In this document: piece after piece, positions 25,493-34,700 of the stretch
Layout: each line of letters begins with the position of its first letter
How positions within the stretch are numbered: position 1 is the first letter of the stretch
DNA from: DASVTR01 sp033855775
GTDB taxonomy: Bacteria > Acidobacteriota > Blastocatellia > Pyrinomonadales > Pyrinomonadaceae
Reading direction: 5' to 3'
Assembly: GCA_033855775.1 (NCBI GenBank)
Contig: JAWVFT010000090.1
Coordinates: 55,050-119,049, forward strand
DNA: 64,000 bases
The notes under the pieces: generated by a model
Told to the model about the DNA's origin: nothing
Seen by the model: the letters and a program-made list of their open reading frames with translations, nothing else
Databases searched by the model: none
Position numbers and translations under genes: made by a program

Positions 25493-26002
25493 ATGAAACT
25501 AAAGGCGGAAATTGACGGCCAGAGTTTGACGGCGCAAATCAAAGTGGACGGCGCTCGTGTGTTCGCGGAGATTGACGGGCGCAGTTACGAAATCGAGGCG
25601 CGCGTGTCCGCGCCGGGTGTTCATGTGCTGGCGTTGGCGGGCCGCATCTATGAATGTCTGGTTGACGCGGATGCGGCGCGGCGTGAAGCGTTCGAAGTCC
25701 ACGTCGGTACACGCGCCTTCGCCGTCGAGTTGCGCGACGAAAAGCGATTGCCGCATGGCGGGCTCGGCGCGAGCGCGCAGGCGGGCGGCACAGCGCAACT
25801 CGTCGCGCCGATGCCCGGCAAAGTCGTCCGCGTGCTCGTCGAGCAGGGCGCGGTGGTCGAAGCAGGAGACAGCATCGTCGTCGTCGAAGCGATGAAAATG
25901 CAGAACGAGATGAAAGCTCCGCGCGCCGGAACGGTGACGATGCTGCACGCGCAAGCAGGGGCCACGGTCAAGGCGGGCGAAGTTCTGGCGGTCATCGAAT
26001 GA
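25493..26002 (+). CDS. Biotin carboxyl carrier protein
   Basis: 169-aa biotin acceptor. The C-terminal biotinyl domain contains PMPGKVVRVLVEQG and the modification motif EAMKMQNEMKAP with Lys135 as the biotinylated residue. The N-terminal 90 residues are beta-rich (VDGARVFAEIDGRSYEIEAR) and resemble the BT-domain region of alpha-type carboxylases rather than the short AccB N-terminus. This supports a propionyl-CoA-type enzyme and fits with the methylmalonyl-CoA mutase at 5.4-7 kb. It lies 63 nt downstream of the biotin carboxylase gene. Confidence 0.9.
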   Translation: MKLKAEIDGQSLTAQIKVDGARVFAEIDGRSYEIEARVSAPGVHVLALAGRIYECLVDADAARREAFEVHVGTRAFAVELRDEKRLPHGGLGASAQAGGTAQLVAPMPGKVVRVLVEQGAVVEAGDSIVVVEAMKMQNEMKAPRAGTVTMLHAQAGATVKAGEVLAVIE

Positions 26003-26084
26003 GAGATGAAGAGAGCCGAATGAAAGATGAAGCCGCAGCGAGCCGGACACTTGCTCGACACGTTGGCTGAAGGCTTGAAGCCTT

Positions 26085-26105
26085 CGCGGCGAAACTTAAG
26101 CCGCG
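26085..26105. terminator. Hairpin between convergent carrier and mutL genes
   Basis: CGCGGC (26085-26090) pairs with GCCGCG (26100-26105) around GAAACTTAA, next to a second short stem AGGCTTGAAGCCT. No U-tract, so termination is uncertain. Confidence 0.35.
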
Positions 26106-26109
26106 AGCG

Positions 26110-28239
26110 TCAGGAACGTTGAAAGCCCTTTTCGATGTCGCGCAGCGCAAGGCGCAGGATGACGGGGCGACCGTGCGTGCCTGTGGTCGGCGAAGTGGTC
26201 AGCAGCAGACGGTCAATCAGCCAGCGCATCTTCTCTATGGCGAGCGGCGTGCCTGCTTTAACGGCTGCGCCGCAAGCGAGCCGCGCGGCGATTCGCTCGT
26301 GCAGTTGGACGCGCGCCGCGCCGCGCTTTTCCGTCTCAACGTGGTCTAAGATTTCCGCCAGCATGTTGCGCGCTTCGCTGGCGGGCAACTCCGCAGGCAC
26401 GGCCTTAATCGCCACCGTCCGCCCGGACAATCGCATCAAGCTGAACCCGTAAGCCTCCAACTCCGGCGCGATGGTCTCGAAGATGGAAGCCTGCGCGGGT
26501 GTCAGGTCAAAGGTTTCCGGCATCAACAAATTTTGCGACTCAGCATTGCGCTGGCTTTCGAGGCCACGATACTTTTCAAACAGGATACGTTCGTGCGCGA
26601 CGTGCTGGTCAATGAGCAGCAAGCCCTCTTCATCAACGGCGATGATGAGGCTGTCCGCGAGTTGGCCGAGCGGGCGAATGTTTGACTTGAGCGCGCCGAC
26701 CGGGACTTCGCGCACCAGATTGGCAGCCGACACAAGCGGCGGAAACTCAAAATTGACGGGCCTCGCTGCTGCTTCCGGCGCGCTCGTCAGGTTCGCATCC
26801 GGCGCGATGTCCGCGGCCTGCGCTCGCGCTTCTTCCATCGAAGATGGCGCGCTCTGATTCGCGTCAACGCTCGCCGTCTCTTCTCTCTCTCTCGTCATGT
26901 TCGCGGCCCGCATAATCTCGTCCAGCCCGCGAGCGGTGTCTGACTTTCGCGGCGCGCTCTGAGGCGTCGCCTCCATCCAGACATCATCGTCAAGAGATGT
27001 CCTGACGCCAAACTCTATGTTCGTTTGACGCGCGGGCGGAACCAACTCGCGCGTCCCGCGTGGCTGGCCCTGAGCAGTCGGCGAAGCATCTTTTTCAAGA
27101 GCGCGCTCTTCAGCAGCGACTTCATCCAAACGTCTCTCAAGCGTCGTGGCTTCGCTTGTCGCCGCCGATTCTTCAGAGGCGCGCGGGGCTGCTTGCTCAG
27201 TTTCAACTTGCGCCGGCGTCTCATCCGTCGTCGCCTGGCCGCGCACGTAACCCGCGTTGACCAGCGCGCCGCGCACGGCTTCGCGCACGGCGTCGGCCAC
27301 AGCGGCAGCGCGCCGGAAACGAACTTCGGTCTTGGCCGGATGAACGTTGACATCCACCTCTTCGAGCGGGACTTCGAGAAAGAGCAAGGCCGCCGGATAA
27401 CTGCCCTGCGGCAGCACTGCGCGATAGCCTTCCGAGAGCGCGCGGCCAATCAAGCGGTCGCGGACGAAGCGACCGTTGATGAAGAGATACTGCGCCTCGC
27501 GCGAGGTGCGGCGCGTGGTCGGCGCGGAGACGTAGCCGCGCACGCGCGCCACCTGACGCAGTTGCCCGTTCACTTCCAAAAGGCTTTCGATAAACTCCGC
27601 GCCGAAGATTTGATAAGCGCGCTCTCGCAGGTCAGCCGCGGGCGTTGCGCGCAAAGCTTCACGACCGTTGTTCGTCAAGGTGAAAGCAATCTCAGGATGA
27701 GCGAGCGCGTAGTGTGTGACGAGGTTCGTCAGGTGAAAACTTTCCGTCGCCTCCGAGCGCAGGAATTTTCGCCGCGCCGGGACGTTGAAGAAAAGGTCGC
27801 GCACGCTGATGCTCGTGCCTTGCGGGTGAGCCGCGTCCTTCACGTCGCGCATCCGCCCGCCTTCGATGAGCACGCGCGTCGCCGCCGCTGCATCTTTCGT
27901 CTTCGTCAACAACTCGACGCGCGCGACCGAAGCGATTGACGCCAGGGCTTCGCCCCTGAAGCCGAGCGTCGCTATGCGGTCGAGGTCTTCGGCCCGGCTA
28001 ATCTTCGAGGTCGCATGTCGTTCAAAGGCCAGCACGGCGTCGTCGCGCGTCATGCCCTCGCCGTCGTCCACGACGCGCAAGAGCCTGCGCCCGCCCGCTT
28101 CCACCTCCACTTGAATCCGATGCGCGCCCGCGTCAATCGAATTTTCCACCAACTCCTTCGCCACCGAAGCCGGACGCTCAACCACTTCACCGGCGGCAAT
28201 CTGATTGGCAAGCTGATCTGAGAGGACGCGGATTTTCAT
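26110..28239 (-). CDS. mutL: DNA mismatch repair protein MutL (endonuclease type)
   Basis: 709 aa from ATG 28239. GHKL ATPase N-terminus: IAAGEVVERPASVAKELVEN, DDGEGM, ATSKISRAEDLDRIATLGFR and GTSISVRDLFFNVPARRKFL. A long variable linker (about residues 340-500) is followed by the dimerisation domain. The C-terminal metal-binding motif DQHVAHERILFE and the ACGAAVKAG motif indicate an endonuclease-active MutL, as expected where MutH is absent. It coordinates strand incision after MutS recognition. mutS is not adjacent. The start codon directly abuts a heptamer repeat with no Shine-Dalgarno. Confidence 0.97.
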   Translation of the reverse strand: MKIRVLSDQLANQIAAGEVVERPASVAKELVENSIDAGAHRIQVEVEAGGRRLLRVVDDGEGMTRDDAVLAFERHATSKISRAEDLDRIATLGFRGEALASIASVARVELLTKTKDAAAATRVLIEGGRMRDVKDAAHPQGTSISVRDLFFNVPARRKFLRSEATESFHLTNLVTHYALAHPEIAFTLTNNGREALRATPAADLRERAYQIFGAEFIESLLEVNGQLRQVARVRGYVSAPTTRRTSREAQYLFINGRFVRDRLIGRALSEGYRAVLPQGSYPAALLFLEVPLEEVDVNVHPAKTEVRFRRAAAVADAVREAVRGALVNAGYVRGQATTDETPAQVETEQAAPRASEESAATSEATTLERRLDEVAAEERALEKDASPTAQGQPRGTRELVPPARQTNIEFGVRTSLDDDVWMEATPQSAPRKSDTARGLDEIMRAANMTREREETASVDANQSAPSSMEEARAQAADIAPDANLTSAPEAAARPVNFEFPPLVSAANLVREVPVGALKSNIRPLGQLADSLIIAVDEEGLLLIDQHVAHERILFEKYRGLESQRNAESQNLLMPETFDLTPAQASIFETIAPELEAYGFSLMRLSGRTVAIKAVPAELPASEARNMLAEILDHVETEKRGAARVQLHERIAARLACGAAVKAGTPLAIEKMRWLIDRLLLTTSPTTGTHGRPVILRLALRDIEKGFQRS

Positions 28240-28244
28240 AACGC

Positions 28245-28325
28245 AGTGACGAGTGACAAGCGACAAGTGACGAGCAGCGAGTGACGAGATAAAAGCTTAC
28301 TCGCTCATCGCTCGTCGTTCATCGC
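28245..28325. repeat. Heptamer inverted repeat (GTGACGA family)
   Basis: Spans the whole gap between the bshC stop (28326) and the mutL start (28239). Left arm 28245-28288 repeats GTGACGA/GTGACAA/GCGACAA. The right arm 28297-28325 carries CGCTCAT/CGCTCGT/CGTTCAT units. Confidence 0.85.
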
Positions 28326-30011
28326 TTAGAGATAAACTATCTGATGGTCGGGAGAGCTTAGATTGATGGCATCGTAAATCCAACTGACGACGTAGGAGCC
28401 GTGGCGCGCGAGCAGGCTGGTGATGTTGATGTGCCGTTCCTGTAGCGTCTTGTGCGGGTAGAGTGAAGCGAGGGCGCGTTCAAGCTGGCGATGCGCGGCG
28501 CGGTCGCGGCTCATCTGCGCGCGATGAAAGCGCGTGCGCAGGCCTTCGAGTTGGTAATTGATTTTGCGGCGCCCGGTTTCGAGAGCTTCGGCGAGCGTCG
28601 GGTCAATGCCGCGCAGTTGCGCTTCAAGCGAATCGAGTTCGCGTTTGAAAGTCTCTTCCGTATGGGCAAAGGCCTGCGCCGTCTCAGCCCCAAGATATTC
28701 TTCGACGACGCGCGCGATGACGCTCTCGTATCCGGCGAAGAGGTCTTTCAACTCCAGGCCGTAGCGCTCAAGCGTGCGGCCCGTCCGCCGCTCGATGACC
28801 GTCAGGCTCGAACGCGGCAGAATCGGCGTGACGGGACGCTCAAGCGCTCGATAGACTTCAGCCGTCTGCGCGAAGTAAGCGATTTCGGCGGCGCGCCCGA
28901 AGTAAGCGACGGTCGGCAGCAGGTAATCCTGAACGACCGCGCGCAGCGTCACGTTCGGGCTAAAACGCTCCGGCTCGGTTTCGGCCATCCGGCTCAACTC
29001 GTCAATCGTGTAGCTCTCGCGCGTTCCCTTCACCTGATACGAGCCGTCGTCCGCGCGCGTGACGGAATGGCGCGCGCCGTCCGTCGTGTGCAGAAAGAGC
29101 GGGAAGGAATCGTTCGTCACCATCACTTGCGCGTGATAGCCTGCCTCTTCCAATTCGCGGCTGCGCGCGACGAGCGCGTCGGCAATCTGCGGCGCGCGGC
29201 GCACGGCTTCCGCGTAGAGCGGCGCGGCCAACTCTTTCAAACGCGCATCGAGCGGGTCGAGCAGCACCAGCCCGTAGCAACCGACCAGCCGCGTCATCAT
29301 CCGCGCGAACGCCTCGCCAAACTTGAGGCCCGGCTGCCAAGACTCGCGCAACAACTTTTCAACGTCGGGCATAAATTCCGTCGTCGGCAGTATGTCGAGC
29401 AAGCGACGGACGACTTCTTCGGTCGAGTCGTCGAGCGTGACCATGCCGACCGGAACGTTCTCGGCGTGCATCGTCGCAGCCGCTTCGACGCTTGCAAGGC
29501 GACAATCGCAGCCGATGAACTCGGCGGTCGCCACTTCCGGGAAATCGTGGTCTTCGGTCGCAATCCAGAAAACGGGGACGGCCTTCGTGCCGCGCTGCGT
29601 CAGGCATCCGGCGAGCTTGACCGCCGAGAGAGCTTTGTAAATCGTGTAGAGCGGCCCCGTGAAGAGTCCCGCCTGCTGGCCCGTGACGACCGCCAGACAA
29701 TCGCCTGCGCGCAGCAGTTCTATGTTGGCCAGCGTCTCTTTCGTCGCGCCCCAACTTTTGTTCATCGCTTCCAGCGCGTCGCAGAGAGAGCGGCGGTCTG
29801 TCTTCTGCGCGCTCAGGACTTCGGGCGCGCGGTCTGCGAGTTCGTGATGAAAGCGAACGGCTGAAGGATAGAAACGGCGCAGGGCAACGGGGTCGCGCAG
29901 GTAGTCGAGAAAGAGGCGCGTCTGGTGCGGAATCTGCTCGAAGGGCAAGGTCTTAACGTGCAGTCCTGCGTCTTCCGGCGTGCTGTAACATGCGGCTTCC
30001 TTGGTGCTCAC
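28326..30011 (-). CDS. bshC: Putative bacillithiol biosynthesis cysteine-adding enzyme BshC
   Basis: 561 aa, close to the usual length. Family stretches: FLDYLRDPVALRRFYP near the start, VVTGQQAGLFTGPLYTIYKA (the signature GQQ-x-G-x-FTGP), VFWIATEDHDFPEV, MLVTNDSFPLFL-like MVTNDSFPLF, the central coiled coil, and the C-terminal LYPHKTLQERHINI. BshC joins cysteine to GlcN-malate to make bacillithiol, a low-molecular-weight thiol. The start is GTG 30011, overlapping the stop of the DapA-like gene (GTGA), so the two are translationally coupled. bshA and bshB are not in the window; a YpdA-like reductase is at 39.2 kb. Confidence 0.95.
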   Translation of the reverse strand: MSTKEAACYSTPEDAGLHVKTLPFEQIPHQTRLFLDYLRDPVALRRFYPSAVRFHHELADRAPEVLSAQKTDRRSLCDALEAMNKSWGATKETLANIELLRAGDCLAVVTGQQAGLFTGPLYTIYKALSAVKLAGCLTQRGTKAVPVFWIATEDHDFPEVATAEFIGCDCRLASVEAAATMHAENVPVGMVTLDDSTEEVVRRLLDILPTTEFMPDVEKLLRESWQPGLKFGEAFARMMTRLVGCYGLVLLDPLDARLKELAAPLYAEAVRRAPQIADALVARSRELEEAGYHAQVMVTNDSFPLFLHTTDGARHSVTRADDGSYQVKGTRESYTIDELSRMAETEPERFSPNVTLRAVVQDYLLPTVAYFGRAAEIAYFAQTAEVYRALERPVTPILPRSSLTVIERRTGRTLERYGLELKDLFAGYESVIARVVEEYLGAETAQAFAHTEETFKRELDSLEAQLRGIDPTLAEALETGRRKINYQLEGLRTRFHRAQMSRDRAAHRQLERALASLYPHKTLQERHINITSLLARHGSYVVSWIYDAINLSSPDHQIVYL

Positions 30012-31006
30012 TCTGTTGCTCCTGCCAGACGATAACGTTCGTCACGCTCCGTTAGTTCCTCAACTGAAGAACACGCTTCGAGCAAGCGTGCGATTTCCTG
30101 CCGCGCCTCTTCCGTTGCATCCTGAAGCGGGGCGCGGACATGGCCGCCCGTGAATCCAATCATGTCGAGCGCGGCCTTCAAGCCGCCGATGCCATAGCGT
30201 TTCGTCACGGCCAATCCGAGCGGCGTCAGCCTTCGCTGCCAAGCGCTCGCGCGCTCATGCTCACCTGCGCGCACGGCCCTGTAAATCTTCAAGGCGAGGC
30301 GCGCGGCCACACATCCGACCGCCAGAATCCCGCCCGTCGCTCCCGCCGCGAGCGCCGCGTAGAGCAGCGGCCCGTTGCCCGTCAAGACCGCGAAGTCCTC
30401 ACGCGCCAGCCTGAGCGTCTCCGCGAAATTGATAATATCGCCTGCGCTGTCTTTGAGGCCAACGATATTCTCGTGCTCGCTCAAGCGCGCGATTGTCTCC
30501 GGCGCAATCGCAATCCCGGTCAACTCCGGCATGCTGTACAGCAGCAGAGGCAAGGGCGCGCTCTCCGCCACCGCCATGTAATAACTGTAGAGCGCGCTTT
30601 GCGTCATCGCCGCGCGATAAAAGCATGGCGTCAGCAACAACAGCGCGTCCGCCCCGGCTTCGGCCAAACGCCGCGCCTCGATGATGGTCGCGCGCGTGCT
30701 CGGCTGCCCGCCACCGACGATGAAAGCCTTCTCTTCCGGCACAGCCGCCCGCGCCGTCTCAATCACCTTCAGACGCTCGCTCTCTTCCAGATGCACGCGC
30801 TCGCCCGTCGAGCCGAGCGCGACGTAGCCAGCGACGCCCGTCTCGTTCCACTTTTCAATGTTCGAGCGCAGGCCGGAAAAGTTGAGTTCGCCGTCTTGCC
30901 TGAACGGCGTCGGAAACGGAAGGAGGATGCCGCGCAGATTTTGCCCCGGAGATTTGTTGGCGGAAAGGCCCTGACTTGCTGTTATCTTTGCTGGCTTCAA
31001 GCTCAC
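30008..31006 (-). CDS. DapA-family (dihydrodipicolinate synthase-like) aldolase/lyase
   Basis: 332-aa TIM-barrel Schiff-base enzyme. LRGILLPFPTPFRQDGELN at the start, YVALGSTGERVHLEE (phosphate/carboxylate-binding G-S-T-G-E), the Tyr of LLLYSMPE and the Schiff-base Lys in IVGLKDSAGD. Sequence alone does not separate dihydrodipicolinate synthase from 2-keto-3-deoxy-sugar-acid or 4-hydroxy-2-oxoglutarate aldolases. The divergence from canonical DapA (YN-x-P replaced by YSMP) favours a non-DapA role. The start GTG 31006 lies only 3 nt from a TATAAT box, hinting at a leaderless message. Coupled to bshC. Confidence 0.87.
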   Translation of the reverse strand: MSLKPAKITASQGLSANKSPGQNLRGILLPFPTPFRQDGELNFSGLRSNIEKWNETGVAGYVALGSTGERVHLEESERLKVIETARAAVPEEKAFIVGGGQPSTRATIIEARRLAEAGADALLLLTPCFYRAAMTQSALYSYYMAVAESAPLPLLLYSMPELTGIAIAPETIARLSEHENIVGLKDSAGDIINFAETLRLAREDFAVLTGNGPLLYAALAAGATGGILAVGCVAARLALKIYRAVRAGEHERASAWQRRLTPLGLAVTKRYGIGGLKAALDMIGFTGGHVRAPLQDATEEARQEIARLLEACSSVEELTERDERYRLAGATE

Positions 31007-31009
31007 GCA

Positions 31010-31015
31010 TTATAA
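31010..31015 (-). promoter_or_regulatory. Minus-10 box (TATAAT) at the DapA-like gene start
   Basis: Perfect TATAAT on the minus strand, three bases before GTG 31006, with TTGCGC 18 nt further upstream. If used, transcription begins at or inside the annotated start, giving a leaderless mRNA or an internal start. Confidence 0.45.
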
Positions 31016-31257
31016 CCAGTGACTGAACGGGCGCGCAACGGACGCCCCTTCGCGCTCGCCTCACGGACGGAAAAGTTATTTTCAGCCGCGCCGCCACGCA
31101 TCCGCCTTTCATCAAAACAGAGCTTCGACTTGCTGGCTCGCCGGAGCTGCGAGTCTGGCGGTCGAACGTCCATGAAAATTGTAGTCAATCTTTTTTCATG
31201 AAGTCTTAAGTGAGGCGTCGTCTAATGTTTGGAACGCTTGCCGGGGCCAGATTTTGA

Positions 31258-31286
31258 TTGACATTGCCGGGCCGGAAGATTATCTT
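31258..31286 (+). promoter_or_regulatory. Strong sigma-70 promoter upstream of the patatin locus
   Basis: Perfect TTGACA at 31258-31263, 17-nt spacer, TATCTT at 31281-31286. Predicted start near 31293, some 480 nt before the first patatin ATG. Confidence 0.7.
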
Positions 31287-31701
31287 ACGCGCGTTCGAGA
31301 CACTGCCAACTCACGAAGCTCATTCGTGAGCGCTCATTAAAAAATGCGCAGTGATTGACTCAGACCTTCATCAATCGCACAGCGGCAGTCGAACCGAAGG
31401 ACATCGCCGCTTCGTTCCCTTTTCGTTCCCTTGACAGCTACGGTTTCTCGCGTGGAAACGCAACTTTCAGCAAGACAGCACACAACGACGAAGAAGAACG
31501 ACGGCGATTGCCAACCGCCTTTGAACGGCTTGAAAGTGGAATAGTTTTTCCAGATTCTACGCCGCCGTGAAATATTTTCCGGCCAAACGTCATAGATAGA
31601 CAGAGGCGGGAAGCGAATCTTTGACGGCAGCGCTAACGGTGAACTCTGGCCGCTCTCGCTGTTCAAAAATCTCACGGCCTCGTTCGTCACATGGGATTCA
31701 A

Positions 31702-31744
31702 AGCCACTGCCCGTCAGTGGCTCTCTTCCCCTTTCTGTTTTCAT
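31702..31744 (+). terminator. Terminator-like hairpin 30 nt before the first patatin gene
   Basis: Perfect 8-bp stem AGCCACTG/CAGTGGCT (31702-31709 with 31715-31722), 5-nt loop CCCGT, then the pyrimidine tract CTCTTCCCCTTTCTGTTTT. It could terminate a leader RNA of about 450 nt or act as an attenuator for the downstream operon. Confidence 0.5.
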
Positions 31745-31775
31745 GGCAGCTTCTAAGGTTGATGAGAGGTAAATT

Positions 31776-34700
31776 ATGTCAAGCGAACCCCTTTCCCTCT
31801 GGCAGGTCTTGAAGGAAGAATACGAGAGCTTTCATGGCCCGCTCCCGGCTGTCTATCTACGCCTCAACAGTCCGGCTGACGTGGCGCGCGAATTAAACGA
31901 CGCCGGAAATTCCTTATCAACTTATCTGGTCGGCCATCTTTCAAAGCAAACACAGACGGCTTTGGCCGCTCACAAAGCGTCCGCGCCCCTATCGCAAAGC
32001 TTGCAGAGCGACCTGCTCGACGCCCTCAACGCGCGACTCAGAGACGCGGAGCTTTACCTTCATTATCCAACCGCCGCCAGGCCCGACAAGCCCGATGTGC
32101 AGACCATCCTCACACGAGCCAACGTTCAGAAGACGGTGGCGCAGCTGGCCGCGCAGCCCTTGCAGGGCGACGAGTTAATGAGCGTCAACCGCCTGCTGCT
32201 TGAAGCCGTGTATCCCGGCTTGAAGGCCACCGTTCCCGCCGACGTGAAAGAGATGTACGCCCTCATCCGCGCCGAGAATCATTCGGCGTTGTGTTTCTCC
32301 GGCGGCGGCATCCGCAGCGCCACATTCAATCTGGGCATCACGCAAGGGCTGGCGCGTCACGGGCTGCTCCAAAACTTTGATTACCTCTCGTCCGTCTCCG
32401 GCGGCGGCTACACGGGCGGCTGGCTCTCGGCATGGATTCATCGTCAAGGGTTGGAAGCGGTCGTCGCGCAGTTAAGAAATCCGCCGGCCTCGCCCGTTGA
32501 CCCGGAGCCGAAACCGCTGGTTCACCTGCGCGCATTCAGCAATTACCTGAGCCCGCGTCTGGGGCTGCTGAGCGCCGACACGTGGACGATGGTGGCGACG
32601 CTGCTGCGAAACATTATCCTCAACTGGATGGTTCTCGTGCCTATCCTGATAGGACTGCTGATTCTCCCGCGCATGTGGCTGTCGTTTCTGTACGGGACTT
32701 CGTTCAACTTTCTGGCGTTGCCCTTCAAGGCGGCTTTCGGTTTTCCGTTGAGCCTTACCATCGGCTTCATTGCCAACTGTGTCGCGCTGTCATACATCGG
32801 CCTTAACCTGCCGAGCACGGGCCGCAGCGAGTTCGTCTACGATGAGTTTCAACGACTGAACATTGATTCGCAGCCCGTCTCGAAGCTCGAATGGATGCGA
32901 CGCGCCGTCATTGGCACGGACGGGCAAGGACGTTTTCTGCGGCTCGGACTGTTGCCGCTGCTTATCTCGTCAATCGCCTTCGTCACCTACTGGGCGCGGA
33001 ACGAAGACCGGCTGGCGTTGAGTGGGGGAAAGTTAGCAGGCTTTGCCGCAGCCTTAGTCGTGGTGCCCCTGATTATCTGCTTCGGCTATCGCATCTATAC
33101 GCGGAAAGGCCGATTAAGCGTCGCTCTGATAATGGCCGTGGGCGCGGCTGTTATTATCTTCGCGGCCCAATTCATCAGCGGCACGCTGGCATGGTTGGGA
33201 GCGACGAAAATCGAATTATTCAAATTCCCCCGCGAGAACATTATTCTCTACTCATGCCTTGCGCTCCCTCTGCTGTTGGGGCTGTTGATGTTGGCCGGGA
33301 CGCTCATCTCCGGCCTCACCAGTCGCTTCACCGAAGACGACGACCACGAATGGTGGTCGCGCATCGGCGCGTGGATGTACATTGCGAGCCTGGCATGGAG
33401 CCTCTACAGCGCGCTGGTTCTGTTCGGGCCTTACCTGTTCGTCTGGCTGGCGGATTGGCGCACGTCTTCGCAATACTGGGTGGCGCGCGTGAGCACTGCG
33501 GTGGGCATCATTTCCGGCGCCATCTCGCTCTTCGGCGGCTTTAGCGCGAAGACGCCTGCCAACGAGCAGGAGAGCAAAAAGGCAGGGGCCGGCGGCATCG
33601 CTTTGCAAGCCGTGACGAGCCTGCTCGGCCCCGTTTTTCTGGCCTTCATTTTAGCTCTGCTCTCTTTCGTCGCAGGCTGGCTGCTGGCTCTTTCACGCTT
33701 TCTGCCCGGCGCAGTGAAGTCGCTTTTGCGCGTCGCTACGGCAGGGCCGCCTCCACGCTTTGTTCCGTGGCTGCCATCGCAGGCGATTAACCACTTGGCT
33801 ATCCTGCTGCATTCTCCTTTGCGTCTGCTGGCGGTTCTCTTCGTGCTGCTCGTCGCGCTCGGCTTGTTGATGGGGCGCGCGATTAGCACCAACAAATTCT
33901 CGCTCCACTATTTCTGGCGCAACCGCATCATCCGCGCATATCTGGGCGCGTCTCACGAGCCGCGCAAGCCGAACCCGTTCACAGGCTTCGATACGGAAGA
34001 CAACATTTACATGCACGAGTTGCGGCCACATCAACCCGGCTCGCGCGTCGAGGGCAAGCCTCAGCCTCAGGAGAAGAAGCTCCTGCACGTCATCAACATC
34101 GCGCTCAATCTGACGGCAAGTCAAAGGCTCGCGTGGCAGGAACGACAGGCCGAGTCGTTCACCGTCTCGCCGCTGCATGCCGGAAACTACCTGCTCGGCT
34201 ATCGCAAAGCGATGGACTACGGGCGGCGGCCTCGCAACGGCAAGTGGGGCATCTCGCTCGGCACGTCCGTCGCCATCTCCGGCGCGTTCGCCAGCCCCAA
34301 CATGGGCTACATGATGACCTCGCCGGTCGTTAGATTCCTGATGACGTTATTCAACGTGCGCTTCGGCTGGTGGCTTGGCAATCCGGGCAAGGCGGGCGAC
34401 GCGGGCGTTCCCTTCGGGCGGACTTTCGACCGCGATAGCCCGCGCCTGTCCGTGACGCCAATCTTTCAGGAAGCTTTAGGATTGACGGACGATCAGGCGG
34501 GCTACGTGTATCTTTCGGACGGCGGACACTTTGAGAATCTCGGGCTTTACGAGATGGTCTTGCGGCGTTGTCGTTTGATTGTCATCGGCGACGGCAGTTC
34601 CGATGAGAAGTATACTTTTCAAGCGTTGGGGCTGGCGATTCGACAGATACGCATTGACCTCGGCGTGCCGATTGAGTTCAAGAGTTTCCACATCAAGGGT

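Larger units (their letters stand above)
31007..31775. other. Long intergenic region with promoter and leader of the patatin locus
   Basis: About 770 bases without a credible protein-coding gene; the short ORFs on either strand lack Shine-Dalgarno sites and coding character. It holds the divergent DapA promoter, a strong plus-strand promoter at 31258-31286 and a terminator-like hairpin at 31702-31744. The remaining leader (about 31293-31700) is unassigned. Confidence 0.6.

Noticed and set aside
31337..31744. 135-aa minus-strand ORF in the long intergenic region
   Set aside because: No Shine-Dalgarno, odd composition and overlap with the promoter and hairpin of the patatin leader.
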